Of a stretch of 64,000 bases of DNA, positions 1-51,794 are shown piece after piece. The notes beneath the pieces were generated by a model. The model made no database searches. It was given only the letters and a program-made list of their open reading frames with translations, and was not told the DNA's origin. The translations under genes were made by a program, and so were the position numbers. The DNA lies in NCBI RefSeq assembly GCF_036324505.1, contig NC_086367.1, forward strand, positions 18,774,578-18,838,577, in the 5' to 3' direction. The stretch's first letter is position 1, and the number at the start of each line of letters is the position of its first letter. The stretch is from Eleginops maclovinus (lineage: Eukaryota; Chordata; Actinopteri; Perciformes; Eleginopidae).

Positions 1-1430
1 GATGGAGCCCTGCACATAAAGTTTGGAGAGAAACATAAAGGTGTGAATTAAATACATGACTAAAGGTTTTGGAGGGACAATAATAACATTTCTTGCTCCT
101 GAGGTGTTAAATGAAACTTCTATTTCTATGCAATTCTGCATCTTGTGATTTTAATTGACTGTACCCATTCCCCTCTTTGGTTGATACTCAGAACCGACAT
201 TGTTAACCAAATAGGTGCACCGTTAACATCGAGTCAGCAACCGAGATGAATAATAACTGTGGAAACAATGCTCCCGGCTGTAAGTAACCTGTGTGCAGAT
301 GCATGCACTCACATTATCCGGCTGGGAGTGGGCACATTATACAGAGCAGGAGTGAGTCCGATAGAGAGGATGAAATAAGAGATGGGTGTGGTGGAGATGT
401 GTGACCTACAGTGCGTGTGAAACTGTAAGCAGCAACCTGACTGGGGAGAGGAAGGCTTGTGGTTCAGGAGAGAGTAAATCTGAGACATAAACACAAAGTG
501 GACAGAGATCAATATCAAAGAAGAGGAGGAGGAGGAGGGCGCATCAAAGTCTGCTGCCCCTTAAATTCTCCTATAATACCAATAACAACATCAAACCAAC
601 TACTCCTCACGTACTTTTACAGAACATGAGGAGACATGAGGGGAACTGAGCATAAAAACTCTGTTAGCATAATCCATACGTTGTGTACAGAAGCTGTGAG
701 AGAAAAAGTTCCTTTGTTGTGGTCGATAATGTTTTGACTGAGGCAATACTAAGCCTGTTAATAAGGGAATCAATAGTAAACTATTCCTGTAGTGTGTTTA
801 CACAGAAACCAGCTCGTCCAGACAGGGCGACACACACTTGTCCTTTTAGGGGAGCGTCTCGTTTGCTCAGGGAACATTTGATTTATTTGTTATTTCATAA
901 GCTACCACTCTGTTTCCGATCGACGAGGCAATTCGCTTTGTTAAGTGCTTTGAGAGGAGGAGCAGATTTGAAAATATGCTAAGTATGCGCTTAGCTATCA
1001 GTGATGAAATGTAAAAGTACTCATGTATGAAGTATATATTCCAGGTACCTGTACTTGAGTATTTTCTTGTTATGCTGCCAAACACTCCTGCTACATTCAA
1101 GGGGAAATGGTTTACTTTTAACTCAACATAACATTCCTTTGACAGCTTTAGTAAATAGCTCTCTCTCAGTTTAGATTTTACATAAAAAATGCAGAGCAAC
1201 GATAATGTAAACTAAAGTATTCCAAAAGTATAAAAAAGCATTTAAAGAACTAAAAATAGCCCCACCACGACCAACTGGATAATGTGTATCAACGAGTATT
1301 TCACTTTTAATTAAGTGCAATTTCTGCGTAGGAGTTTATAAATAATGAAGTATTAAATTACATTACTGCCAAGTTTTTCCACCACTCTTTGGCATTAGAG
1401 ATAACTTTTGGAGAACGACCTTCTCCACGA
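1..1430. other. Intergenic sequence, no gene recognised
   Basis: No open frame in either strand looks like a conserved protein, and the short frames here have no coding-like composition. The sequence is AT-rich and not obviously repetitive. Nothing supports an exon, although an exon of a neighbouring gene outside the window could be missed by eye. Confidence 0.5.
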
Positions 1431-1436
1431 GCAGAC

Positions 1437-1660
1437 ATGCGCAGTGACGTCATTGTGCGTACTTTCAACGCCTGTCTGCTCAAAGCACTACAAGATAACA
1501 AACCGATAACTCTAAAGAAAATAGCTCAAGTGAAACCAAAGAAACGGGAGTATGTTTAAAACCAGGGCACATTTCTTAAAAACAATTAGTGTGAAAGCTT
1601 TTTGGAAACGACGTCCCTCTCAAACATGGCAGCCCGGTCCAACAGGTGGTTCGGAGGAAA
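1437..1660 (+). promoter_or_regulatory. Possible promoter with full CRE palindrome
   Basis: A perfect cAMP-response element palindrome, TGACGTCA, lies at 1445-1452 in a local CpG-containing patch. Full CRE palindromes near CpGs are typical of constitutive vertebrate promoters bound by CREB/ATF factors (family knowledge). Two short plus-strand frames start just downstream, at 1437 (40 codons) and at 1626 (25 codons, good start context). I recognise neither. Whether a transcript starts here is inference. Confidence 0.3.
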
Positions 1661-1786
1661 CTTTTATCTCCACTTTAAACAACGGGACAATAGAGCAGCC
1701 TAGAAGGAAGGAGATCCTTTCAGTGACCGCTAACAGAAACTATTTGGCCAAAGATCAATAACTTCATTTAACAGCAGCGCACTTAC

Positions 1787-2070
1787 GGTTGCTTCTGGAT
1801 GTTGTCCTGTCCGAATGTGTTTATGTTGAGTTTTCTTCCCTGCCAATAAAGCAATTATAATTCCATTGAAGCAGCGGGGGTCCTGGTCAGAGCGGGCGGA
1901 GATCTCCACAGCGCGAGGAGGTCCTGTACGGGGGACGAGGGAAAGGGGCTGTAGGCGCCGCGCGCTCCACGGTCATTCCCGAAAGCCAGAGACTGACCCA
2001 CCCTGCCGGGTTAAAAATAAAGTGGGCGCATCCAGTACATGATCTGTGCGCGCAGGGGACGGACATTCCT
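1787..2070 (-). other. CpG-rich patch, possible first exon of a neighbouring minus-strand gene
   Basis: On the minus strand this GC-rich and CpG-rich stretch runs into a strong splice donor (ACC then GTAAGTGCG) whose first intronic base is 1786. One minus-strand frame is open across the stretch but has no convincing start. This would suit a mostly untranslated first exon of a gene lying left of the window, transcribed in the same direction as stard9. In mammals HAUS2 and LRRC57 lie near STARD9, but nothing here identifies either. On the opposite strand an AATAAA near 1845 could equally mark the end of a plus-strand transcript. Confidence 0.25.
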
Positions 2071-2122
2071 GTCAAGAGCTGGTGACTGTAAATGGCAGAG
2101 ACACTTGTGATCTCTTGTACAA

Positions 2123-2156
2123 CCCCCCCCCCCCACCACCACCACCACCACCACCA
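2123..2156. repeat. Poly-C run followed by (ACC)n
   Basis: Twelve consecutive C residues (2123-2134) are followed by about seven ACC triplets. This simple-sequence tract produces artificial His- or Trp-rich reading frames on the two strands, none of which is a gene. Confidence 0.95.
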
Positions 2157-2199
2157 TGCATTGCACCCCGCCCCACCGGGATCTAATCGCACACACAAC

Positions 2200-2940
2200 A
2201 CCCACCGAGACCCTCTCAGAAATGTCACCTCCACTGCTGCCTCTGCGTGCCATTCACATGCAGAACACAGAGCAGAGGCCTGCACAGGCAAACAGAGCCT
2301 CACATTACAAAATATACCCATCCATATAGAGAGAGTGAAAACACCTGTCAGAGAGGAAAGTGAACCAACCAAAATAACTTTTAATTAAGTATTTTAATTT
2401 ACTTTACAGCAATATTCCTCTACATTGAGAGGGAAAAACACTCTTTAGTGAACCTAAGACCAAAAAACGTATTGTTGTTTTAGAGTCTGGTGTTGAGGAT
2501 TTACCGCTTGTACCATAACAAGTTCAATACATTTAAATGAATACATATTTTTCAAAAGCACAGCTAAAAGATAAATACTAAAAATATGCACATTTGACTG
2601 GCATGTGTGTTTTTTCTGCATTTCTATATTATTTAAACACTGCAAAGATTGGTAAGAAGAGTATGAATCTTAGTAAGCATGCGATGTCTGCTTTGGGTAA
2701 TTGACAGTTTTCGATACTCTTCAGACACTTTAAATCAGCACAGCAAGACACAGAGGCTCAATACCCAGGCCTACTTACACTAATTGCAAATGATTAAATT
2801 AAGGGATTTAAGATTCTGATATACTGTTGACACTTAGGGGGAATTATTCACACAGAAAGATGGTTAAAAGAAGAGAAACACAACAATTCACTTTAAATAT
2901 GTATTGTATTCGTACAAAACACTCATCTCATTAGCAACAG
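2200..2940. other. Spacer downstream of stard9
   Basis: AT-rich sequence with no recognisable coding region or mobile element. Minus-strand ATTAAA variants near 2373-2395 could serve as a distal polyadenylation signal for stard9, but no canonical AATAAA was found, so the end of the transcript is not fixed. Confidence 0.4.
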
Positions 2941-2949
2941 GAAGCAGGG

Positions 2950-4879
2950 TGTTTATAATAAAATACATTTACAACATAAAACATAAATAACAATGCTTTT
3001 TACAAAATGAAATGAGCACACAAACAAGAACATCAGTACAAAAAGTCGCCCCTCTGTTCCTTCACTGCGCGTCGTCAGTATTTGTGTCTTAGTCTTTGGT
3101 TGCCTCGGGAACATCTTTAGTCACAAACTGAGCGCTGCCAAGCCGCTCCTGATCCTTCACTACTGTAAATAATATGGCTTCATATCTGGGTACGGCTGAC
3201 CCAGCTTTCACTGAGAACAGTGCTGCCTTTGATCAGCGTCTGCATAGCTTTTAACTCTGTACAAACACAAACACGTTTCTAACACGTAACGTTAATACAT
3301 GCATGAAGAGTTTTGTGCAAGCACCATGCTCTGCTCATAAAAAAATAAAAACTCCATCACTATTATAAAACACATTCAACAGCATTTCTCAAGCAGAAGG
3401 CAAGAGGAACAAAAATAAATAGAACTCAGAAACAAAAGGCGTTTAAGCTCAGCTTCTACAGATTCAGGTACCATACTGCGTCCATATCTTAATGCAGCTT
3501 CTACAAAGAAAGTCAAGGAGGTTGGAGTCAGTTTTAGTCCTGGACTTTCTTATCTTTTCTCTGGAGTGTTCTTGCTGAAGGACACAGAATGAACCAGAGA
3601 GCTTTGGTATATTTCTCTAACTCACTTTTTAGGCACAAAACGGTTTTAGGACTATTTTCCCTGCAGTGAGTTTGGTCGAGCGGTTTCAAATGTGCAGTCA
3701 AACACTATAAATATAACGAATAAAGAGCAAGAAAAAGGTTCTACAGATTCCTTCAATACACCACCTGACTGCCCAACACATCTTAGGGACTGTAGGAACG
3801 TAATGGGGAGTTTTAAAAAGCAGATTTTTTCATTGGAACTTTTTTAATTTGGAGGCCTATATAAAATATCCAACAGTGACAAAACATTTCCCTGCTCTCC
3901 CAAAAAAGTCTGACCTCTTCTCCCCCCTTATAATACATCTGCCTTAACCCTTTTGCTGCAGAACAGATGAAGGACATTTCATGTTATTTCCTGCAATAGA
4001 ACATTTTTTGAGTGGTTGAATATGCACTGCCTGAGGAAATAAATACAGATCTATGTGTCCTGTAACGATGCAGAGTTGAACAGCGTTTGCAACTATTTCC
4101 TTCATGTGTTTGGATGTGGTTTTCCTTCCGTTGACATTCATATATAGATATAAACTGACCTTCAAACTCTTCCCCTCGTAAGTACGTCTCAGTCTTCCAC
4201 CTTTCATTTCATTGTCTTATCTGACAAATCCCCTTCATCATGTATCTATGCTGACACAAAGCATATAACACATTTAACAACAACAACCAAACTGGTTGCA
4301 TTTGTCTATCTTATAGCGATAAATAGAAAGTAAACACTAGTGGAAACACAAATGCACAAATCAGTGTGACCTTAGATTATCTGTTGACCGACTCTTTAAC
4401 TTCAATTTAAAGGTTGGCTAGCTTTGACCTCGTCTACGTCTAATAGACTCCATCTTGCAAACAGACATTAAGGGGGTTAAAAGGCTGATACATATCGGGT
4501 TTATAATAAGCCTTTTTCCTCGCATGAATGAAACTGAAGAGGTGTGTTAACTTTGTAGGATTGTAGCCTCTAAATCCAAACGCAGCACACTAAATGTGTC
4601 CTGCAGAGTCCTTTCTTTGGTCTGCTATTCTATCTGGTCGGATAGGAGAATGATTGTTACAAGCTTTTTATGTACATTACAAATACAAAAATACAGTTTC
4701 AATATTTTATAAAAATACCTTCATATAAAAAAAAAAAAGCTGCTTCAAATTTTGTAACCGGGGAATCAAAATAACAGTGCTCGTAGAGTTTACCCAAAAA
4801 AAAGTCAAGTAAATAAATCTCAGGTGCAAATGTAATAGGCAGACCAACTCCACGCTGGAGACGGTTTTAGTCTAAGTGC
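2950..4879 (-). other. stard9: stard9 3' untranslated region (3' end uncertain)
   Basis: This stretch follows the stard9 stop codon at 4880-4882 without another splice site or coding frame. It is AT-rich, as expected of a 3' UTR. I found no canonical AATAAA on the minus strand between the stop and 2900, only variants (a TATAAA near 2952, ATTAAA near 3843 and 2380). The left boundary is therefore a guess; the UTR could end anywhere from about 3840 to 2370. Confidence 0.5.
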
Positions 4880-44080
<39,201 letters not shown>

Positions 44081-44340
44081 GGTGCCTTCACGAGCTCAAC
44101 AGTTGGCTTACTCGGAGTAAAATAACAGTTTCCATGAGAGTATTTGGGGTCTGCTGGCATATTATACTCCGATAAAAGCTGAACGAGCGGGAGGAAACTG
44201 TACTGCTATCCGCTGTTCAAGTCATTTCCACCGGTGGCTGGTCGCGGGTTCAACTGACTCAAGTCCCGACTGAAGAAACTTCCTGCCGGACAGTAACAGC
44301 GGGAGGGGAGGGGAGGCTGCTGGATACTCCCCTCACTACG
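44081..44340 (-). promoter_or_regulatory. stard9: Probable stard9 5' UTR and promoter region
   Basis: Sequence directly upstream of the stard9 start codon. It contains several CpGs and a GGGAGGGGAGGGGAGG tract (44300-44316) that could bind SP/KLF factors. There is no clear TATA box at a sensible distance, as is usual for vertebrate housekeeping promoters. The transcription start is not identifiable by eye, and an additional untranslated exon cannot be excluded. Confidence 0.4.
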
Positions 44341-45060
44341 ACATATTCAAATTTTATTTTGCATGTCTGTTATTATTTAAATCTACTATTTTAAATGTAA
44401 GGGAGAGCACTCTGTCGTGTTTTCTGATAATACATTATTTAGTGGATTATTTGAATGATTTTTTTTTGCTGTGTCATTTTTCATTTGTAAGGTGTGGAAG
44501 TATAGGCTATACTGATGAACAATTGACAAAAAACGAAGTGATGGAAATGGATGAGAAGAGAAAAATAAAGGACTAACTTGGAAAACCATTTTGTAAAATG
44601 AAAATAGGGAAGAAGTAATGAAAGATGCGTTTCATAAAGGCTTACGTTAAAAAACAGGGCCATGTTTCTTGATTTTTCCTCCATTCTTTATTTAAAAGAG
44701 GGGAGCAACTTCTAATGATTTAGTAAAAAGTGTAAGGTATGAACATGTTAAGTAATTACTAATGGAAGCGATGATATGTATATATAAATATATGTGTGAG
44801 CAAATTGAATAATATAGTTATGGTCAATGGATACAACTATTTCTGTCAAAATACCATTTACAAGATTCAACTGACATTTAGCGCTAACATGAAGAAATTT
44901 TAGTTTGTTCAACCAAAAAGTAAATCAAACTCATACAATTTTGCCATTCAATTTTTCTATTTACAAATATTTGGATCACTTCCATCCCTTACAGGTTTAC
45001 CTGGATGTCATGTCGTTTTGACAGTCGTCATGAAACTAATATTAACATCAGCACAGAATA
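44340..45060. other. Short spacer between cdan1 and stard9
   Basis: About 0.7 kb of AT-rich sequence separates the end of cdan1 from the stard9 promoter. No gene or recognisable element is seen. Confidence 0.6.
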
Positions 45061-45064
45061 AACA

Positions 45065-45892
45065 TTTAACACAGAATACATCTTTATTATTATTTTTGAA
45101 GCAACTTAAAAAACATTTCAATTTAAAACTCAGCAGAGAATGCATACAACGCTGGTTCAACATGAACTAAAAACAATCACAAACGCAATCTCTCGCATTC
45201 ATGAAATAAACATGCAGTCACTAGTAGTGGCGGTCAAAGGCAGTGTGTGAAAGTGCTATTCTAAAATGATTAAGACATTTTATTTTCTCAGGTGAGTTAC
45301 ATTTTTAAAGTCCATTGTAGTAACAAATGTGTCTTTACAAACTATGGCTTGTCTGCTTGAGTTCTAACATGGACGATTGGCCGAAAATGTTTAAATGAGT
45401 TTTAGTCTTTAAGGTGACAGAGTTTCTTAGTTTGAGTCCTCAGCAGTTCGAGGATGACCCTTGTTCTGTTTTTGCCAATTTTGTGCAATGTTATTGGCTT
45501 TTTGAAATGTACTAGCATTTCCCTTCGGACACAATCATCTACCATGTTTGCTTGCAGGAAAGTTCAATAGATCTGAAAGGTGTGAGATGGTGTGGGCCCC
45601 TGGCTACTTCTGACTGATAGGGCTTTCTGGTTCTCACAGGCATTTTAGGAAAAGAGCACAGGAATTCATGAAAGGCTGCTGTCACTTCACACGTGAAGAA
45701 CAAAAGTCTGGGGCTTGCAAAGCCTGTACAGAGGCTGACTGTGGAACAGCTTTGATGCACAGCAGTAGCAAAATCGAAAAATGGTCAACAACAAAGAGTC
45801 ACCCAGATCTGTCTCTGTCTTGAAAAACACTCTGACAGATGGGACAGAGAGCACTGTGGTTACAGAAAAGATGTTGAGTTGTATGACTGTTG
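45065..45892 (-). other. cdan1: cdan1 3' untranslated region
   Basis: Follows the cdan1 stop at 45893-45895. A canonical AATAAA on the minus strand lies at 45083-45088, so cleavage is expected around 45060-45070. No coding frame is present. Confidence 0.7.
45083..45088 (-). terminator. cdan1: cdan1 polyadenylation signal AATAAA
   Basis: Canonical hexamer on the minus strand about 800 bases after the stop codon, in an AT-rich setting. It is the first canonical AATAAA I saw downstream of the stop. Confidence 0.6.
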
Positions 45893-48800
45893 TCATGTAG
45901 CTCCCTCTACTGTCTGTTGTGAGACCTGCAGCATCTCCATGCGGCTCTGCAGCTGAGCCAGAGGCAAGGAGGGTTTAATTCTCTGTGACTGCAGCTGAAA
46001 ATTCTCTATCAGCTCCTGAAATGAGAGAAAAAATTGAGCGAGAGGAAAGAGTCAAATTGAGGTCAAATCGCTGGTAAAAAGAAAATAATTTCCAGGAATA
46101 CAATATGAAAGAAATCCAGTGAACCCTCACCGCTGGCAAGGCCAAGTTTGTTAACTTCTTCCAATGAGATATGACCTCTTCCTCGCTCAAGACTCCTCTG
46201 TCCACCAGCTTTCTAACCAGGAACAGGTAGTTGTTCCGCTGAAAAGACAAAGGGGGTTACATTTCACAAAAAGGGTCATCAGACATCCGTTTTGGAGGCT
46301 GAATTGTTCCTTTCCTGTCTGTATCTATAATATCAGCCGTTGAACTGACACAAAAAAGCTTCAAAGAAACTTTTCTTCAAGAATGTATAATTTCTGCGGT
46401 ACAAAATTAAAAAGAAACATGACCATTGTCGTCAACGTCATAATTTGTTATAACCCAGACGGATTACCTTTTAAAGACTCTCAATAACCTTTTTAAGAAT
46501 CAAAGTTTAAAACATTTGGCTTGGTACGAAGAAGATTTGCACAACTGTTCCCTAAAAAAGAATCCTTGATTTGTGTTTGTTACACAGCCTATAGATGGCC
46601 ATGCACATACAGGACAGAGCAAGGTATTTGAGGGGAATATGTTGTGCATATGAAGGCAAGACGGACTTGTAGCACCCTCATTAATATTTTAGTAACTGCA
46701 GTCGTAGATGTACCTCGGTGTCGCTGGCCTTTAGCACAGTAGTGACAGTGAGCGGGGTGAAGAGCAGGTGCAGCGGGGCGGAGGAACAGCAGTCTCTTTC
46801 CCACAGCTCAGCAAGCTGCTCCAGCAGCCCTCCGACAGAAGGCTCTGACCCTGAACCAACACCCACAACAACCCCATCACCTCCACAGCAATCTGGTGGA
46901 GAGACTACAGGAAGCTCTGCAGACACTGAGAGACACAGCAGGAACTCAGGTGTGTTACACAGTAGAGCAACTAGACTGTATGTTGCTATAAATCAGTTCA
47001 CAGGTAAACACAATGCAGGTCACAACAACATTATTTCAATATACAGACTTCTTACCCAGTTTGCAGGCCAGGAGGACAGTGCCGTTCAGAAGCATCTGCT
47101 CCGACACCACCGTTGAGAACTGAGTGAAGAGACAAGTGTCATGGTTGTATCTTAAACATTTTTTATATGTATATACAGTGGGGCAAAAAAGTATTTAGTC
47201 AGCCACCAATTGTGCAAGTTCTCCCATTTAAAAAGATGAGAGAGGCCTGTAATTTTCATCATAGGTACACCTCAACTATGAGAGACAAAATGAGAAAAAA
47301 AAAATCCAGGAAATCACATTGTAGGATTTTTAATGAATTAATTGGTAAATTCCTCGGTAAAATAAGTATTTGGTCACCTACAAACAAGCAAGATTTCTGG
47401 CTCTCACAGACCTGTAACTTCTTCTTTAAGAGGCTCCTCTGTCCTCCACTCGTTACCTGTATTAATGGCACCTTTTTGAACTCGTTATCAGTATAAAAGA
47501 CACCTGTCCACAACCTCAAACAGTCATACTCCAAACTCCACTATGGCCAAGACCAAAGAGCTGTCAAAGGAGACCAGAGACAAAATTGTAGACCTGCACC
47601 AGGCTGGGAAAACTGAATCTGCAATAGGTAAGCAGCTTGGTGTGAAGAAATCAACTGTGGGAGCAATTATTAGAAAATGGAAGATATACAAGACCACTGC
47701 TAATCTCCCTCGATCTGGGGCTCCACGCAAGATCTCACCCCGTGGGGTCAAAATGATCACAAGAACGGTGAGCAGAAATCCCAGAACCACACGGGGGGAC
47801 CTAGTGAATGACCTGCAGAGAGCTGGGACCGAAGTAACAGAGGCTACCATCAGTAACACACTACGCCGCCAGGGACTTAAATCCTGCAGTTCCAGACGTG
47901 TCCCCCTGCTTGAGCCAGTACATGTCCAGGCCCGTCTGAAGTTTGCTAGAGGGCATTTGGATGATCCAGAAGAGGATTGGGAGAATGTCATATGGTCAGA
48001 TGAAACCAAAATAGAACTTTTTGGTAAAAACTCAACTCGTGGTGTTTGGAGGAGAAAGAATGCAGAGTTGCATCCAAAGAACACCATACCTACTGTGAAG
48101 CATGGGGGTGGAAACATCATGCTTTGGGGCTGTTTTTCTGCAAAGGGACCAGGACGACTGATCCGTGTAAAGGAAAGAATGAATGGGGCCATGTATCGTG
48201 AGATTTTGAGTGAAAACCTCCTTCCATCAGCAAGGGCACTGAAGATGAAGCGTGGCTGGGTCTTTCAGCATGACAATGATCCCAAACACACCGCCAGGGC
48301 AATGAAGGAGTGGCTTCGTAAGAAGCATTTCAAGGTCCTGGAGTGGCCTAGCCAGTCTCCAGATCTCAACCCCATAGAAAATCTTTGGAGGGAGTTAAAA
48401 GTCCGTGTTGCCCAGCGACAGCCCCAAAACATCACTGCTTTAGAGGAGATCTGCATGGAGGAATGGGCCAAAATACCAGCAACAGTGTGTGGAAACCTTG
48501 TGAAGACTTACAGAAAACCTTTGACCTCTGTCATTGCCAACAAAGGGTATATAACAAAGTATTGAGATTAACTTTTGTTATTGACCAAATACTTATTTTC
48601 CACAATCATTTGAAAATAAATTCATTAAAAATCCTACAATGTGATTTCCTGGATTTCTTTTCTCATTCTGTCTCTCATAGTTGAGGTATACCTATGATGA
48701 AAATTACAGGCCTCTCTCATCTTTTTAAATGGGAGAACTTGCACAATTGGTGGCTGACTAAATACTTTTTTGCCCCACTGTATATATTTGTAGCTTCTGT

Positions 48801-51794
48801 CAAGGACCAAACCAGAAGACTAGTAGATTTAGAAGTTTGAATTGCATTGTTATGAATGAAGCTTCAGTGTGTGACACTAGAAGGAACAACCACCACAAAC
48901 TGTGTCTTTGTTTTGTTGCACTTGTGTGTCCCATGTACCTTTCTGCAGGCCAGTGTGTCTCCCACTCTCTGGAGCAGCGTTTGGAGCTGGGGGCCAGTCG
49001 GCAGCTCCTCATCGGTCCTGGGGCCAACAGCAACGCTCAGCCACTCCTTTAATAAAAGTACATTTCATTCACTTGTACATTGATTCCTTCAAAGACGTTA
49101 TTTTTAAATTGAATTTCGATAATGTTTAGAAAATGAAAAAGGTGAACCATGTGTATGTCCTCTCATGCAGGCGTACCTTTATCTCAATGAGGATGTCAGA
49201 GGGCAGTGAGGCGCTGTGGCTGCAGTGTGGAGGGCAGGATGTCACTTTCTCACTTCCCTGTTTCCTCTTGGGAGTAGTGGGCTGCTCCTGTGTGACCGGC
49301 TCGAGCCCGGACGCCTCCCTGCATCCTGGAGCCACCGGGCTTCCCACCGCCTTCATCACACGATCATACCGGCTCTTCCACTCGCGTCTTATCAGAGCTG
49401 ATTGGGGGGGGGACAGAAAGTCTTTCATGTATGTCCTTAGGAAACTTTAAATCGCAGAAATGGTGTCTATTTTCCTTTCATCTTCAATGGCAGAGACGTT
49501 CTGTAAGAGGACCCGGCAGCACTGAGAGCTTCATGGTTCCTTTAATGCATCATAGATGTGTTTCTGCATGTTTGAACATGTTCACTACATACAACATGTA
49601 AACATGCAGTTTTGATCAGGAAAATCCTTGTCAAATCAGTATAGTGCAAATATAGGCTCCAAAAATATAAACTGGAACCGAGGAAGGAAATAATGTTCAC
49701 TATTGGCAGCTGAATCCTTCATAGAGGTCAGTATATATACACCATACATTATGGCATGAAAATTAACTTGCAGCAATATCAAAATAGGGATCCACTGATC
49801 TAATACTCTAGGTGTTTGCCCCACTGCTACATTTCTATTAGATAAATTATCACATGACATTACAGTGTCACAGTTTTGTCAATGTTGTCATAATATTCAG
49901 TTAATATTACTCAGTCCCAGCAGTGCCGTTGAGAACTGCTTGTTACATAAAGTTGACATACATAATATACATATCATAACAGTGTGTGTGGTTTCAAGTT
50001 ATGAACTTCATTTTTGTGGAAGAATTTGGCATACAAACAAGCAACAAGGATAGAGTCTCATTAGTTTTGAGAAATGGAGAAAATCTATTTAAAGTGTCCA
50101 TGATTTCTATTAAACAGTAAGATCTTGAAAAGACACAAGGTGGTGCACCAAGTAGTTACCTGCGATGTTGGCAGAGAGCCAGCTGCTGGCTTTCTCTGTT
50201 GCAAGACGTTTGGTGATGTTTTCAGATGTGGTCAGGACCTGCAGAGAAGTGAGTAAAAAGGAATGAATCAGAAACAAGTTTATAATGTGTTTTTTGCTGA
50301 ATAAAAAATAAAAGAGGACTTACAGCAGGGGAGGTCTCGTTGGGGAGCAGAGTGCGTATGGCCTCAGGACTCTTCTCACAGCAATATCTGCAAAACCACA
50401 ATGAGATTACCACACAGCAATTCTAATAACGGGTGATGAAGAGGCTAGAAGAGCAACTGTTTATTTTACCTCAAAACAATCAAATGTTTTTTCACTAATA
50501 CATGTATGATGAGTCTCAAAAAGAAACCTGTTACTAATCAAATCCCATCAACTCTATGGAACCAGAGAAGGAGAGTTATGTTGCGCGTTTGTGAAAGAAT
50601 CCGTCGTACCTAGTTGCTTTTGCCCGGGCCTCCAATCCTGCGACACACAGCTGAGCACAGATGGAGTCGTTCAGTTTCGAAGGATTAGAGTTTGGCGACT
50701 TCAGACCATCTCTCAGCATCTTGTCCCCACGCTCCACCAACTCACTCACTAATGTCGCCCTGTTGATGATCCCCGAATAGACACATAAACAGTCACATAC
50801 AAAGACCAAAATCATCTACATAATGTACAGGTCAGTTTGGAATATGTTAAAAATAGTGCTTTAATACACATAGCTCTATACAAAGGGGTGAATTCACAGC
50901 AGCCACCGTCTAAGTGCTGATAAATGTGGATTGTTGAACAGTCACAGCTTCTTAGGAAGGCAACCAACCAAAGTTGCCGCCTGATTTAATGTTGTTTTAG
51001 GTGAAAATAGAGAACTACAACACATTAGAAAGTGTATGGGTTGGAAAATGGGACTTACTTCATGTGTTTGACGGCGTTGGATCCAACTCTCTCGGCTACA
51101 AACTCCACGGTGCGACGCAGCGATGGAGGCTGGTTGTGAAAGAAGGCTTGCTCGAGGTCCACCTGTCACATTTGAAGGATGATTCAAATACTCAAACACA
51201 GACAATGGTGTCCTTTCACTTCACTGTCTCTTTGTTGACTCACCTGCAGTTTCTGCTGCGACCTGTTGGCAGTCGGCATGTCCTTAGGATCGGCAGAAGT
51301 GGGAGTGATCTTGCGGATAATTCCTCCACTCCTGGCTGCGCTTCCAGACACAAAGGCAGCCAATAGCTTACGGAACTCACCTGCAGAAAAACAACAAGCG
51401 CATGAGTAATTTGTGGTCCATTTGCAGTGAAGATGCAATGTAAAAACCAAATGTGAAATCAACTATTAACAGCCTTTTAGCTCTCTTAGAAAAAGGAAAA
51501 CAGACCCTTAACCTCTGAAGGGACATACAATATGTCTCATCATGTTCTACTTACCCAGAAAGGGACAGCATGTATAGAGAAGCTGCTGATCCACCAGCGG
51601 GATGCAGTCCTACAAAAACAAAACAAAAAAATCAGTCAGATAAAAAACAGCATTTAATTTGGACATCAGACAAACAGATTTTTATACAAAAATAATTCCC
51701 TTACTAGCCCTGTAGCACTCGTGATGCCGTCTTCCAGCTTCGCCACCTCAGTGAACTCATTGGTGAAGAAAATGTCCTCAGGAATCACTGGGAT
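45893..51794 (-). CDS. cdan1: cdan1 exons 16-28: C-terminal half
   Basis: Exons: 51705-51794, 51555-51609, 51244-51380, 51059-51162, 50610-50759, 50324-50387, 50160-50238, 49177-49397, 48939-49046, 47056-47119, 46714-46925, 46131-46238, 45893-46015. Helical, leucine-rich sequence throughout, as in other codanins. Exon 22 has [14 protein letters not shown] and exon 27 [20 protein letters not shown]. The C-terminal part is the region reported to bind CDIN1 (family knowledge). The intron between exons 24 and 25 holds the Tc1 transposon. Confidence 0.95.

Larger units (their letters stand above)
47176..48780 (+). mobile_element. Complete Tc1/mariner transposon (Passport-like), 1,605 bp
   Basis: The element begins CAGTGGGGCAAAAAAG at 47176 and ends with its exact reverse complement at 48780, flanked on both sides by TA (47174-47175 and 48781-48782), the Tc1 target duplication. 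The outer 92 bases of the two ends are identical; similarity continues to about 200 bases per end. A second GTATTTGGTCA-type direct repeat at the inner edge of each end gives the IR/DR layout of Sleeping Beauty-type elements. It lies in cdan1 intron 24 and accounts for nearly all of that intron. Family name by memory: the termini resemble Passport/PPTN elements of fishes. Confidence 0.93.

Noticed and set aside
1887..2388. Trp- or His-rich frames on both strands
   Set aside because: Both depend on the poly-C and ACC tract at 2123-2156.
47524..48192. 222-codon minus-strand open frame inside the Tc1 element
   Set aside because: It lies exactly antisense to the transposase gene and has no recognisable domain, so it is a shadow frame.
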